In this document: in pieces, positions 44,001 through 51,867 of the stretch | Layout of the letters: each line of letters starts with the position of its first letter | Position numbering within the stretch: position 1 is the stretch's first letter | From: Levilactobacillus lindianensis | GTDB lineage: Bacteria > Bacillota > Bacilli > Lactobacillales > Lactobacillaceae | DNA length: 64,000 nucleotides | NCBI RefSeq assembly: GCF_003946095.1 | Contig: NZ_RHOD01000003.1 | Location: forward strand, 1-64,000 | Direction: 5' to 3' | Notes under the pieces: generated by a model | What the model was told of the DNA's origin: nothing | The model's database searches: none | The model's input: only the letters and a program-made list of their open reading frames with translations | Made by a program: the position numbers and the translations under genes

Positions 44001-44163
44001 CCTCATGACGGCTCTGAGTTCGTTAGAGAGCGTTGAAGGTCAGAACCGGATGATTGGGATTATCAGTCACGTTAGTGAGCTACGAGAACAGGTACCTAAC
44101 CAGTTACAAGTTGTCAGCAATGGTAACGGGGAAAGCCAGATCACCTATCAAATCGAAGATTAG
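41014..44163 (+). CDS. sbcC: exonuclease subunit SbcC
   Basis: 1049 residues of an SMC/Rad50-like ATPase. Walker A is GKTGSGKTTIF near the start, the long coiled coils (about 180-520 and 540-860, very Gln/Ala/Lys-rich) meet at a zinc hook C523-P-V-C526, and the C-terminus has LSGGESFIAALALALALGE and Walker B ALFIDEGFGSLDED. It partners SbcD. GGAGGGG precedes the start. Confidence 0.96.
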   Translation: MRPLTLHLQYFGPYRDEEIDFQKFDNPLFLISGKTGSGKTTIFDGMCYALFDQSSGVDREPAAMRSDFATTEDHTRVTFTFSHRDRHYQIIREPAQTLKKKRGTGVTNAPASVELTVFEDGVETQQLTKANQVRSFLQDLLQMDGKQFAQIVLLPQGKFRQFLIAPSDEKAAVLEQLFNTEIFGLWTDQLKAQLRSEQDKDKETDRDREQVQSSLIWTPENQEAAETAIAQKQTETVLTLMADQQAATQKAEVTAKDQVAVANKQVTALTQQDTREEQLLADQKQLKKQLRRQQELKAQEPDRQIQRAASQQLERVQAIQPQWTTRTSAQRDLAQRTAAVAQTSHALKAKKTGLEQAQADHKAAAKIETRLTATQAELTARAKMMPIYEKVADLMQRLQAAQVASAQAKTTETKLTKNRQENQAQLKQQVAITETQADHYQEQQRLNQRETELNEWQRQVQSVQDADRQIATTEKKLATAKSRLDQAQHDYEKSQAQFEELNQELLEHQIAQLAAQLKPGRPCPVCGSVEHPHPVVVADSAVTEAEVKDARQRAEERHTQATRLDTELKALVATLADQQQNREADVAKLVTAVSTTDHEVASFDDCQKRVADLVAAYQTAVTKNKQALAAVKQAQTQVARLKQDAEKLDQLVKDAQQDRQDKATAADHLDVQLTTQREALPEDAATLTEFKAQNQHLQQQLDADKKQWEASVQAVETATKAVTVASAEQDAANKEQGASKQRLTTAQADLQTAIAKQGPELTALTETEIADLLPQVATLPRLRQQLTDFQQQQAQVATTVTDLKKRVADRPQPNREQTQQALSAAQQTVNERLDQQHQLTDRWQTNDRYVKQLKKLVTQQAAAVQKTQALNELVGVTNGDGPNSKLGLERYVLQTYLRQILLVGNQRLQQLTNGRYQFLVDESPATFKKKSGLEINVYDDHVGEQRSVHTLSGGESFIAALALALALGEVIQRTTGSVDVEALFIDEGFGSLDEDALMTALSSLESVEGQNRMIGIISHVSELREQVPNQLQVVSNGNGESQITYQIED

Positions 44164-44182
44164 GGTTTTGGCTGCAGAGACC

Positions 44183-44219
44183 AAAAAAGAGTCGCGGATG
44201 CTGTCCGTGGCTCTTTTTA
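44183..44219 (+). terminator. terminator of the sbcDC operon
   Basis: AAAAAAGAGTCGCGGA pairs with TCCGTGGCTCTTTTT. Confidence 0.85.
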
Positions 44220-44650
44220 ATGAAAAGTGTTTCGCAAACTACCGGGGCTGTTACCAGAAAAGGAGGGGGAACTCGGGTCGTTAGACGGGAACAAAGTCCT
44301 CGCTTGTCGTGGCTAGGCCGATCTCGCCAGGTAAGTTGGTTGAGCAGCATGGAAAGCCATACCCGGGTTGTTTTCACTGGTAGCGAAGCAGCCGGCCGGA
44401 CAATCCCCTTGGGGGTAGTTGGGGTCAAACCGGAACACTTTTCACGGCTAAGCATACCTGATGACCTGTCAAATGGATATCGGGGGACAACGATATTCGT
44501 TAATTTTGACGGGTTTTTCCGGTGAACTTCTAACGGTGACTTAATTTTTAGCAAACATGATCACCCCGGATAACCGTTTGTGGCTTAAACCGTTAAACGG
44601 CGTGATAGTGCGCTTTGTCCCTGTTTTTAAAGAATAGTTATATAATCAAC
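44220..44650. other. unexplained structured intergenic region
   Basis: About 430 bases, GC-rich in its first 250. Weak open frames on both strands lack ribosome binding sites and look like chance. A hairpin CCTGTCAAA/TTTGACGGG with inner ATATCG/CGATAT at about 44465-44513 is followed by TTTTT, like a terminator, and CCCCTTGGGG lies at about 44405. A TATAAT box for the next gene is at about 44641. It may be a structured leader or a decayed gene. Confidence 0.4.
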
Positions 44651-44721
44651 GATTATCCGTGCATAACATCTAGATTAGAGTTAGAATAATGGATAATTAT
44701 ATTAGAAACGGGATGATTTTG

Positions 44722-45705
44722 ATGTGTACTAGTTTGACCTATGAAAATAGTCAAGGTGATCATTTCTTGACGCGGACCATGGACTTCGCGTTTGAATTAG
44801 GCGGCCAACCGGTCTTTATGCCCCGTAATCAGAAGTTCCAAGGTGACGCCGGCGAGTTTACCACAAAGTATGGTTTTCTGGGTGCCGGTCGTGACTTGAA
44901 ACATTACATTTTCGTTGATGGTGTCAACGAATTTGGCCTGGGTGCCGCAGCACTCTACTTCTCAGAGTATGCCAAGTACGTTAAGAAAGCTGCTGCCGAC
45001 AAACTAGGCATCGCGCCCCATGACTTAGTCGCCTGGGTTCTAGGAAACGCCAAGAGCGTGGCGGATCTGCGGGAATTGATTCAAGAAGTTCAACTCGTGG
45101 ACGTGCCAGTCTCCTTGCTGGGCCTGACGACTCCCTTACACTTCATCTTCAGTGACCCCACCGGGGAAACCGCCGTATTGGAAGCCACAAGTGACGATTT
45201 ACACCTTATCGATGACCCAGTCGGCGTGATGGCTAACTCGCCACAATTGAGTTGGCACTTACAGAACCTAAGTACCTACGGAACCTTGGTGGCAAGCCAA
45301 CGACCATTGCATGATTATGCCGGCTTTGAACTGGCTACTCAAGGTCCTGGTACGGGGGCCTTAGGGATGCCCGGAGATTACACGTCACCATCCCGCTTCG
45401 TCCGGACGGTCTTTAATAAGCACTACAGTGAGCCAACCGCCGACACGCCAACCACGTTGAATCTGTTACAACATCTGATGGATAGCGTGACGATTCCTAA
45501 GGGGGTTAAGCTCAAGGATGACGGTGCCAGTGACTATACGCAGTACCGGGGCTATATGGCCTTGGATGACCGTGCTTACTACATGGAACCCTATGATAAT
45601 TTGGAACTCCAAGGGGTCAAGATGACTGACGAGATGTTAAATGAGTGGGATACCCCGGTTGAGTATCCACTGGATCACCAAGTTCACATTAACCAATTAA
45701 ACTAA
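44722..45705 (+). CDS. choloylglycine hydrolase family enzyme, penicillin V acylase-like
   Basis: 327 residues of an N-terminal nucleophile hydrolase. Start 44722 is chosen because Met must be removed to expose C2 (MCTSLTYEN); upstream in-frame ATGs (44689, 44713) would block that. Catalytic residues R18, D21, N172 and R225 are in place. Position 79 is Tyr (AALYF), where bile salt hydrolases carry Asn and penicillin V acylases carry Tyr. It cleaves a linear amide such as a conjugated bile salt, penicillin V or an acyl-homoserine lactone-like signal; activity is not decided by sequence. Confidence 0.88.
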   Translation: MCTSLTYENSQGDHFLTRTMDFAFELGGQPVFMPRNQKFQGDAGEFTTKYGFLGAGRDLKHYIFVDGVNEFGLGAAALYFSEYAKYVKKAAADKLGIAPHDLVAWVLGNAKSVADLRELIQEVQLVDVPVSLLGLTTPLHFIFSDPTGETAVLEATSDDLHLIDDPVGVMANSPQLSWHLQNLSTYGTLVASQRPLHDYAGFELATQGPGTGALGMPGDYTSPSRFVRTVFNKHYSEPTADTPTTLNLLQHLMDSVTIPKGVKLKDDGASDYTQYRGYMALDDRAYYMEPYDNLELQGVKMTDEMLNEWDTPVEYPLDHQVHINQLN

Positions 45706-45722
45706 ACAAAGCTGGTGACTAG

Positions 45723-46169
45723 ATGAGTAATTTTCAACAAAAATCTTTTCAAGAATTAACGACGGCCGAACTTTTTGAGATTTATCGGTTGCGGACGGCT
45801 GTCTTCGTGGTGGAACAAACCTGTGCCTACCAAGAGGTGGATGATCTGGACCTAACCGCTCAGCACCTGTTCACCCAGGCACCCGATGGGAAGATTCGAT
45901 CATATGCGCGTCTGATGGATGAGCAGGACCAGGTTCGAATCGGTCGGGTAGTGGTTGCGCCCGACGATCGGGGTAATGGTAGTGGGCGAGAACTAGTGGC
46001 CCAAGCCATCGCGGCTTGCAAGGCAACGTATCCTGATGCTGGCCGGATTATCATTCAGGCTCAGGCCTACTTGCAGAAGTTTTACGAGTCCTTCGGGTTT
46101 CAACCGATCAGTGATGTCTACCTGGACATTGGGATTCCTCATCTAGATATGATTTTGCCAATCAAATGA
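45723..46169 (+). CDS. GNAT acetyltransferase, ElaA-like
   Basis: 148 residues. MSNFQQKSFQELTTAELFEI, then RTAVFVVEQTCAYQEVDDLD and the acetyl-CoA loop RVVVAPDDRGNGSGRELV match the ElaA branch of GNAT. The substrate is unknown. It starts 17 bases after the acylase gene and is probably cotranscribed with it; TGGTGA is a weak binding site. Confidence 0.88.
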   Translation: MSNFQQKSFQELTTAELFEIYRLRTAVFVVEQTCAYQEVDDLDLTAQHLFTQAPDGKIRSYARLMDEQDQVRIGRVVVAPDDRGNGSGRELVAQAIAACKATYPDAGRIIIQAQAYLQKFYESFGFQPISDVYLDIGIPHLDMILPIK

Positions 46170-46174
46170 CAGCT

Positions 46175-46213
46175 AAAAATGGCGCCGACCACTTGGTCAG
46201 CGCCATTTTTTTA
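46175..46213. terminator. bidirectional terminator
   Basis: AAAAATGGCGCCGACCA pairs with TGGTCAGCGCCATTTTT between convergent genes. Confidence 0.85.
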
Positions 46214-46222
46214 TGATAAAAG

Positions 46223-48472
46223 TTAATTGCGTTGGTTGGCGAGACTGATAAAGTCAGCCACCAAGGCTTCCGGCACACCGGTGGCCACCAGGGCACGTAA
46301 CGGCATGTTGAGGAACATCAAATTTTGCGTTAGTTGGGGATGGTCGTCTTGCTGATCACTGAATCCGAGGGGATTGTTAGCCCCAAGTGGATTGAGAACC
46401 GTTGACTTAAATTGGTCCAACAGCTTGTGGTCACGAACGATCGTGGCCAGGTAAGTCTCCATAGTAACGGGGGCCGGTGAGTTCTTAAAGTCCATGGTCA
46501 GTTTGGTCTGGAGCCGAATATCCCGGGAGGATTGACCCACCATGATTTCGTAGTCTCCGGAGTCCGCTTGCCAACGGTGCTTGCCGTCGCACCACCAGCT
46601 GAAGTCTTTGCGACTGAGCTTGAGGGTGACTGCCTTGGTCTCGCCAGGTTCTACGGCAACCTTGGTGAAGGCCCGCAGTTCCTTGGTAGGCATTGGCACG
46701 TGTGAGGAGTGGTTAGCCACGTAGAGTTGTGGCACAGCTTTCCCCGCAACCTTCCCCGTGTTGGTGACGTTGAACGTCACGGTAGCCCCGTGTTCATCCT
46801 GGTCGACCGCGAGATCGGTGAGTTCAAAGGCCGTGTAGCTGAGCCCATAGCCGAACGGATAGAGGACGTGCATTTCGTGGGTATCATAATAGCGGTAACC
46901 AATGAAGATGCCTTCCGTGTAGTATTCGTGTTGCGGATCCTGGCCAAAGGTTGGTGCCATTGGCGTATCCGTTAAACGAATTGGGAAGGTTTCGGTCAAG
47001 TGACCAGATGGATTAACCTGACCGGTTAAGACATCCCAGGTTGCTTCACCCACGGCTTCACCAGCCAAGTAAGTTTCGACGACGGCGGTGACAGAGTGAA
47101 TCCATGGCATTTCAACGGCAGAGCCATTTTGGAGAACGACGGTGGTGTGGTCACTGACCCGTCCCAGGCTCCCAATCAGATCGGTCTGGTTTTCCGGTAA
47201 CATCAGCGAGTTCTTATCAAAGCCTTCGGATTCATCGCTAGCGGGATAGCCGGCGAAGATAATCACGTGATCGGCTTGCTTAGCAGCGGCCAAGGCTTCT
47301 TGAACCAAGTGGTCGTCGGTCTCGCTCTGATCCAAACGATAACCTGGGTAGTAGGTGGCATCCAGTCCCGTGTTTTTAAGGGCTTCGAGAGGCGTGACCA
47401 AATGAGATGGATTGACGTGTGAACTACCAGCGCCTTGGTAACGGGGATTTTCAGCGAGTTCACCAATGACCACAACTTTACCCGCCGTCTCAGGGTGCAA
47501 CGGTAATTCTTCATCGTGGTTCCGTAACAGCACGATGCTGTCATCGGCAATTTCACGCGCGAAGGCGTGGTGAGCCTGGTGATCGTAATCGCCAGCGGTA
47601 GTCTGTGGTGACCAGTCATCGATCAGGTGGAGAATGTGACGAACCGCCTTGTTCAAGGTTCCTTCGTCAAGTTCACCGGTTTCGATGGCCCGGATGATTT
47701 CATCAATTGACGCTTGGCCTTTGCCAGGCATCTCGAGATCGAGGCTGGCCCGTAAGGCCCGTGCGTGGTTGGCAACGGCTCCCCAGTCAGACAGTACGGC
47801 GCCGTGGAAGCCCCATTCGTCTCTTAGAATGTCGCGTAACAGGTGGTGATTTTCGGAGTTCAGCACACCATTAACCTTGTTATAAGAGGTCATGATACTG
47901 GCCGGACGGGCTTCCTTCACGATAATTTCAAAGGTTCGTAGATAGAGTTCACGGAGTGTTCGTTGTGACATGTCACTAGAAGCCGTGAACCGTTGATTTT
48001 CGCGGTTATTGGCAGCAAAGTGCTTAACGGCAACCCCAACGTGTTGGGATTGAACGCCACGGACGTAGGCGCTAGCAAGTTTGCCAGCCACCAAAGGATC
48101 CTCGGAGAGGTATTCGAAATTACGACCGCCTAGTGGCGACCGTTTCAGGTTAACGCCGGGGCCTAATAACAGGCTGACCTGTTCGGCGCGGGCCTCTTGA
48201 CCGAGGTGCTCACCGAGGCGTTGCATGAGAGATTGATCCCAAGAGCTTGCCGTGAGGGCGGCTGAGGGATAGGTGATGGCTGTCACGGAATCCGTGATGT
48301 CACCAGCGTCGGCCCCCGGTTTTTGCTTACGGAGTCCAGAAGGACCATCCGTCATCATGAGGGCGGGAAGTCCCAGCCGGTCAATGGCGGCGGTGTACCA
48401 GAAGTTCTTACCAGAGACCAGTGCGGCCTTCTCGGGTAACGTGAGTTCAGCAAGCGTGCGTTCGATGTCCAT
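46223..48472 (-). CDS. beta-glucosidase, glycoside hydrolase family 3
   Basis: 749 residues. The GH3 N-terminal barrel carries KHFAANN (150-156) and the nucleophile D229 in AVLSDWGA. The second domain (IVLLRNHDEELPL, IIFAGYPASDESEGFD) and a C-terminal fibronectin-like domain (GATVTFNVTNTGKVAGKAV) follow. There is no signal peptide, so it works on imported beta-glucosides, for example plant glycosides. AAAGGA is 9 bases before ATG 48472. Two cre-like sequences lie upstream. Confidence 0.92.
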   Translation of the reverse strand: MDIERTLAELTLPEKAALVSGKNFWYTAAIDRLGLPALMMTDGPSGLRKQKPGADAGDITDSVTAITYPSAALTASSWDQSLMQRLGEHLGQEARAEQVSLLLGPGVNLKRSPLGGRNFEYLSEDPLVAGKLASAYVRGVQSQHVGVAVKHFAANNRENQRFTASSDMSQRTLRELYLRTFEIIVKEARPASIMTSYNKVNGVLNSENHHLLRDILRDEWGFHGAVLSDWGAVANHARALRASLDLEMPGKGQASIDEIIRAIETGELDEGTLNKAVRHILHLIDDWSPQTTAGDYDHQAHHAFAREIADDSIVLLRNHDEELPLHPETAGKVVVIGELAENPRYQGAGSSHVNPSHLVTPLEALKNTGLDATYYPGYRLDQSETDDHLVQEALAAAKQADHVIIFAGYPASDESEGFDKNSLMLPENQTDLIGSLGRVSDHTTVVLQNGSAVEMPWIHSVTAVVETYLAGEAVGEATWDVLTGQVNPSGHLTETFPIRLTDTPMAPTFGQDPQHEYYTEGIFIGYRYYDTHEMHVLYPFGYGLSYTAFELTDLAVDQDEHGATVTFNVTNTGKVAGKAVPQLYVANHSSHVPMPTKELRAFTKVAVEPGETKAVTLKLSRKDFSWWCDGKHRWQADSGDYEIMVGQSSRDIRLQTKLTMDFKNSPAPVTMETYLATIVRDHKLLDQFKSTVLNPLGANNPLGFSDQQDDHPQLTQNLMFLNMPLRALVATGVPEALVADFISLANQRN

Positions 48473-48541
48473 ACGTTCAAATCCTTTCTACTTTGTCGAT
48501 TAGTACCAGTATACCGTTTTCCCGGAAGTGATGTTAGTAAG

Positions 48542-48583
48542 GAAACCGTTTCTTTTGACAAAGCCTGGCAAATAGCGTACCTT
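48542..48583 (+). promoter_or_regulatory. cre-like palindrome and promoter of the small peptide unit
   Basis: GAAACCGTTTC (48542-48552) is a LacI/CcpA-type half-symmetric operator. Right after it are TTGACA (48555-48560) and TACCTT (48578-48583) with a 17-base spacer, pointing at the small peptide gene. A related CCGTTTTCC sequence at about 48514 lies in the GH3 promoter. Confidence 0.6.
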
Positions 48584-48631
48584 TAAATTTGTGCAATCCA
48601 TTTAATAACTAAAAGTAAGGAGGAAACCACG

Positions 48632-48736
48632 ATGTCAGCCAATACACGCCACATTCAAATGACGGTCAACGCATGTTGCGAATGTAACATGACTATTTGT
48701 GTTGGGTTAAATCGTGATTTCCAGGCAAACCAGTAG
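48632..48736 (+). CDS. 34-residue cysteine-rich peptide
   Basis: The frame starts with ATG 48632, seven bases after AAGGAGGAA, one of the strongest ribosome binding sites in the window. It reads MSANTRHIQMTVNACCECNM and then TICVGLNRDFQANQ. Four cysteines fall at 15, 16, 18 and 23. A -35/-10 promoter lies 50 bases upstream and a strong terminator 33 bases downstream, so it is a free-standing unit. No signal peptide or membrane segment is visible. It could be a metal- or redox-sensing peptide, a modified-peptide precursor, or a cysteine-rich attenuation leader for the oppA-like gene behind it. I know no family for it. Confidence 0.6.
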   Translation: MSANTRHIQMTVNACCECNMTICVGLNRDFQANQ

Positions 48737-48747
48737 ACCTACATACC

Positions 48748-48763
48748 GACAACGATTGTTGTC
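48748..48763 (+). other. small hairpin between peptide gene and terminator
   Basis: GACAACGATTGTTGTC pairs perfectly with a 4-base loop; outer CTACA/TGTAG can extend it. It separates the peptide stop codon from the terminator. Confidence 0.5.
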
Positions 48764-48768
48764 ACTGT

Positions 48769-48815
48769 AGCGGGTTTCCTCTCACGATTGACTGTGAGAG
48801 GGAACCCGCTTTTTG
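48769..48815 (+). terminator. strong terminator or attenuator before oppA-like gene
   Basis: AGCGGGTTTCCTCTCAC pairs with GTGAGAGGGAACCCGCT, followed by TTTTTG. It ends the peptide transcript; if the peptide is a leader it would act as the attenuator of the lipoprotein gene. Confidence 0.85.
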
Positions 48816-48872
48816 TTGCTAGTTTAGGGATTGCACACCACTAAATATTGAGGAAAAGGGAGCGTTAAGGTT

Positions 48873-50513
48873 ATGAGAAAATGGACCGGAATCGGATTAG
48901 TTGCCGCAGTAGTCGCGATGGGATTGGGTCTGGCTGCCTGTGGACAATCGGCATCATCAACAACGCCCCAACAGGACTTAAAGCTACCAGCCACGGCACA
49001 ACTAGACACGATCGATTTAGCTAAAGCCACCGGCTATGGGCAGACTGGGAACGTCTTTGAAAGCTTCTACCGATTGGGTAAGAACGGCAAGGTTGCGCCC
49101 GGTTTAGCGGACTCTGCCAAGATGTCTAAGGATAAGAAGACCTGGACGTTCCACATCAGAGACAACGCCGAGTGGAGTAATGGCGACCCGATCACGGCCC
49201 AGGACTTCGTCTATTCCTGGCGCCGGACGTTGACGCCAGCCACCAAGGCTTCCTATACGACGATGTTCTCCGGAATTAAGAACGGCGATAAGATTATTGC
49301 TGGTAAGGCCGATCCCAGTGAGATTGGGATTCGTGCCAAGGACAAGCACACCGTGGTGATTGAATTAGATAAGCCAATTGCCTACTTTAAGATTCTAATG
49401 GCTTACCCCTTATTTGCCCCACAAAATGAAAAGGTCGTCAATAAATACGGCAAGAAGTATGCCACTAAGTCCGAGTACATGGTGTACAGTGGGCCGTTCA
49501 AGATTACCAACTGGAGCGGAACGGGCAATACCTGGTCATTCGTTAAGAATAACCATTACTGGGACAAGAAGGTTGTGAAGCTGAATAAGATTAGCTATCA
49601 GGTAGTTACCAATCCACAAACGGGGTTGAGCCTGTACCAGAACAAGAAGCTCGACTTCGCCCAGCTTTCGACGGAACAGGTGAAGAATTATAAAAACGAC
49701 AAGGAATTCAAACAATATCCTTATTCCATCGTGATTCATTTGAAGTACAACTTCCAAGATGCCGATAAGGAGAAACGGCGGATTATGAATAATCAGAATA
49801 TTCGCCAGGCAATTGCGTTATCCATCAATCGGAGTCAATTGACGAAGAAGGTTCTGGGGGATGGTTCCGTGACACCGACCGGGTTTGTGGCCAGTGGACT
49901 CGCTAAGGACCCGAAGACGGGGGAAGACTTCGCCAAGCAACAGGTCGTCAAGAACACCACAACCTACAATCCAACGCTTGCTAAGCAAAAGTGGGCGGCT
50001 GGTCTGAAGCAACTGGGTCTGAAGAAGGTTAAGTTGAGTATTATGGCGGGTAACGATGACGTTGCTGCCAGCACCGTGACTCAGTATCTGAAGGGAACGC
50101 TGGAGAAGAATCTGTCAGGTTTCAACCTGACGATTCAAAACGTCCCGGCTTCCGTGGCCCAATCACGGTCCACGAGTGGTGACTTTGACCTCTTCCTTTC
50201 TCACTGGGGAGCTGACTTCAACGATCCGATTTCCTTCATGCAGATTCCAACGAGTTCGAATGCCTTGAACTACGGCAAATGGTCCAATAAGACCTATGAT
50301 GCGTTGATCGACAAGGCGCAGAACCAGGACGCTGGTAACGACGAGGCGCGTTGGCAGGACATGGTCCAGGCGGCCAAGCTCATCAACAAGGAGCAGAGCT
50401 TCACGCCACTCTATCAAGCTAATTACGCCTATCTCCAACGGTCTTCGATCAAAGGTGTTATTCACAACACTGCCGGGACTCAGTGGAGTTACAAGTACGC
50501 CTATGTTAAATAG
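48873..50513 (+). CDS. oligopeptide-binding lipoprotein, OppA-like (copy 1)
   Basis: 546 residues of the family 5 solute-binding proteins. The lipobox is LAAC with the modified Cys at 23; the domain has WTFHIRDNAEWSNGDPITAQDFVYSWRR and FDLFLSHWGADFNDP. It captures peptides at the outer face of the membrane. No opp permease or ATPase genes are nearby, so it must share a transporter encoded elsewhere. GAGGAAAAGGGAG precedes ATG 48873. It is paralogous to the gene at 60039-61688. Confidence 0.92.
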   Translation: MRKWTGIGLVAAVVAMGLGLAACGQSASSTTPQQDLKLPATAQLDTIDLAKATGYGQTGNVFESFYRLGKNGKVAPGLADSAKMSKDKKTWTFHIRDNAEWSNGDPITAQDFVYSWRRTLTPATKASYTTMFSGIKNGDKIIAGKADPSEIGIRAKDKHTVVIELDKPIAYFKILMAYPLFAPQNEKVVNKYGKKYATKSEYMVYSGPFKITNWSGTGNTWSFVKNNHYWDKKVVKLNKISYQVVTNPQTGLSLYQNKKLDFAQLSTEQVKNYKNDKEFKQYPYSIVIHLKYNFQDADKEKRRIMNNQNIRQAIALSINRSQLTKKVLGDGSVTPTGFVASGLAKDPKTGEDFAKQQVVKNTTTYNPTLAKQKWAAGLKQLGLKKVKLSIMAGNDDVAASTVTQYLKGTLEKNLSGFNLTIQNVPASVAQSRSTSGDFDLFLSHWGADFNDPISFMQIPTSSNALNYGKWSNKTYDALIDKAQNQDAGNDEARWQDMVQAAKLINKEQSFTPLYQANYAYLQRSSIKGVIHNTAGTQWSYKYAYVK

Positions 50514-50536
50514 CATTTAGGTGCGTTTAAATTAAT

Positions 50537-50569
50537 CACCTGCGGCTGCCAGGAATTCCTCCGGCTGGG
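50537..50569 (+). repeat. intergenic repeat core, copy in the oppA-tag gap
   Basis: CACCTGCGGCTGCCAGGAAT and the next 13 bases (ending CTCCGGCTGGG) match the inverted core of element B (10471-10506) and the copy at 13288-13319. Weak structured sequence continues to about 50640. Confidence 0.55.
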
Positions 50570-50716
50570 ATAGTAGGTGCCCCGACTAGGACTGTCGTTT
50601 CTACTTGATCATGGGGAACCTGTGACTAGCCGGGTCTATGACAGTTGGTGAAGTTGATTTCACCATGTTTTGACTGTTCTTTAAGGACATAACGCAAGTG
50701 AATTTTTAGATTCGTG

Positions 50717-50747
50717 AAAGGACGCCGATTCTATCGGTGCCCTTTTT
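50717..50747 (+). terminator. rho-independent terminator
   Basis: AAAGGACGCCGAT pairs with ATCGGTGCCCTTT (one mismatch and G-A), followed by T. Confidence 0.65.
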
Positions 50748-50810
50748 CGCTTTACACTAACTGGTGAGTCCCGTTACAATCAAGTGAGATTAAGGGGAGA
50801 GGGCAAACTG

Positions 50811-51359
50811 ATGGCAATTGGACCGAATGATGGACGGCAATTTGAGACGGATGGCGCCGCAGAATATAATGCCTATTTTGGGACACCCACGCATGACGAT
50901 CACGTGTTATTTGAACTGTTGACGGTGGGTGTCTTTCAAGTTGGCTTAAGTTGGCAGGCAGCGGCGAGCAAGTTGCCAATTTACCGGCAGGTCTTTGCGG
51001 GGATGGCAATTCAGCCGGTGGCAGCCATGATTGATGAGTTAGCGATTCCGGAAATTGCGGCGTTTCCGGGGATGATTGGGAATCAGCGAAAGATTCGGGC
51101 AGTGCTCCAGAACGCACGAGCGATCCTTAAAGTTCAGCAGGAGTTCGGCAGTTTTTCCGCCTATCTGTGGGCTTTTGTGGATGGGACACCCTTTCTGTTA
51201 CCGGCACCTGAGCGTGACGCGGTGGCCCATCAGTCGACGCTGGGAAGTGCCGTTGCCAAGGAGTTGAAACGCCGGGGCTTTAGTTTTGTGGGACCGGTGG
51301 TAACGCATATGTTTCTTCTGGCCGCGGGAATTCTGAGAGCACCCGATATGTCGGAGTAA
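50811..51359 (+). CDS. Tag-like DNA glycosylase paralog lacking the zinc ligands
   Basis: 182 residues, similar to Tag over its whole length (HVLFELLTVGVFQVGLSWQA, AYLWAFVDG, AVAKELKRRGFSFVGP). The zinc-snap is gone: no Cys near residue 5, Asn (N20) in place of His, and the C-terminal HxxxC is replaced by RAPDMSE. The pocket residues Y19 and E35 remain. It may be a zinc-free glycosylase or a non-catalytic DNA-binding paralog. AGGGGAGAGGG precedes ATG 50811. Confidence 0.82.
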   Translation: MAIGPNDGRQFETDGAAEYNAYFGTPTHDDHVLFELLTVGVFQVGLSWQAAASKLPIYRQVFAGMAIQPVAAMIDELAIPEIAAFPGMIGNQRKIRAVLQNARAILKVQQEFGSFSAYLWAFVDGTPFLLPAPERDAVAHQSTLGSAVAKELKRRGFSFVGPVVTHMFLLAAGILRAPDMSE

Positions 51360-51471
51360 GTGAAAATTAGGTGAGAATTCAGGTGAACCTGAAACCGATT
51401 TATTCGAGGCACTGGCTGGTCAGAGCCGCTATAGCGGGATCCGTTATGAATAAATTTATTATCGATTGTGC

Positions 51472-51500
51472 TTGACACCGAATTAGAATTGCATTAGACT
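51472..51500 (+). promoter_or_regulatory. promoter of the met T-box leader
   Basis: TTGACA (51472-51477) and TAGACT (51495-51500) with a 17-base spacer, directly before the leader. Confidence 0.8.
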
Positions 51501-51504
51501 TGCT

Positions 51505-51802
51505 ATTAAATTAAGCGATTGAAAACAATGTGATCAGGAGAGTAACCACCGTCAATGGTTTCAAGAGAGCTCGCGATTTGCTGGAAGCGGGTAACCCACG
51601 GCGGGGTGAAGATGGCCTGAAATGAATTGGTACCGCCGAGTCTTTTCGATGAAGTGGTAATGCTTGGCACTCATTATCGTGCACGCACTTTAAGGCGCAA
51701 GCTGGCGAGTGTTAATGAGGGGTCGGCATGCGTCTGACTTGAATTAGAATGGTACCACGACAGAGTTCGTTTCTATTAAATTAGAAGCGGACTCTTTTCT
51801 TT
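51505..51802 (+). promoter_or_regulatory. T-box riboswitch, tRNA-Met specific
   Basis: The leader has a stem I AGAGAGCTCGCGATTTGCTGG element, a specifier region GAAATGAATTGGTACCGC with ATG (Met) at 51622-51624, and the T-box AGAATGGTACCACG (51746-51759). In the latter the variable base T pairs with A73 of tRNA-Met. A terminator GAGTTCGTTTCT/AGAAGCGGACTC at 51763-51794 is followed by TTTTCTTTT. Uncharged tRNA-Met would prevent termination and turn on methionine import. Confidence 0.92.
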
Positions 51803-51867
51803 TGGTCATTGTTTTCAATCGCTAGCTTCAAAATAAATCTTAAAAAGGGATAAAGGGGATTTTAAAT

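Noticed and set aside
44141..44554. frames on both strands in the gap after sbcC
   Set aside because: No ribosome binding sites, low-quality composition, and overlap with a terminator; treated as non-coding.
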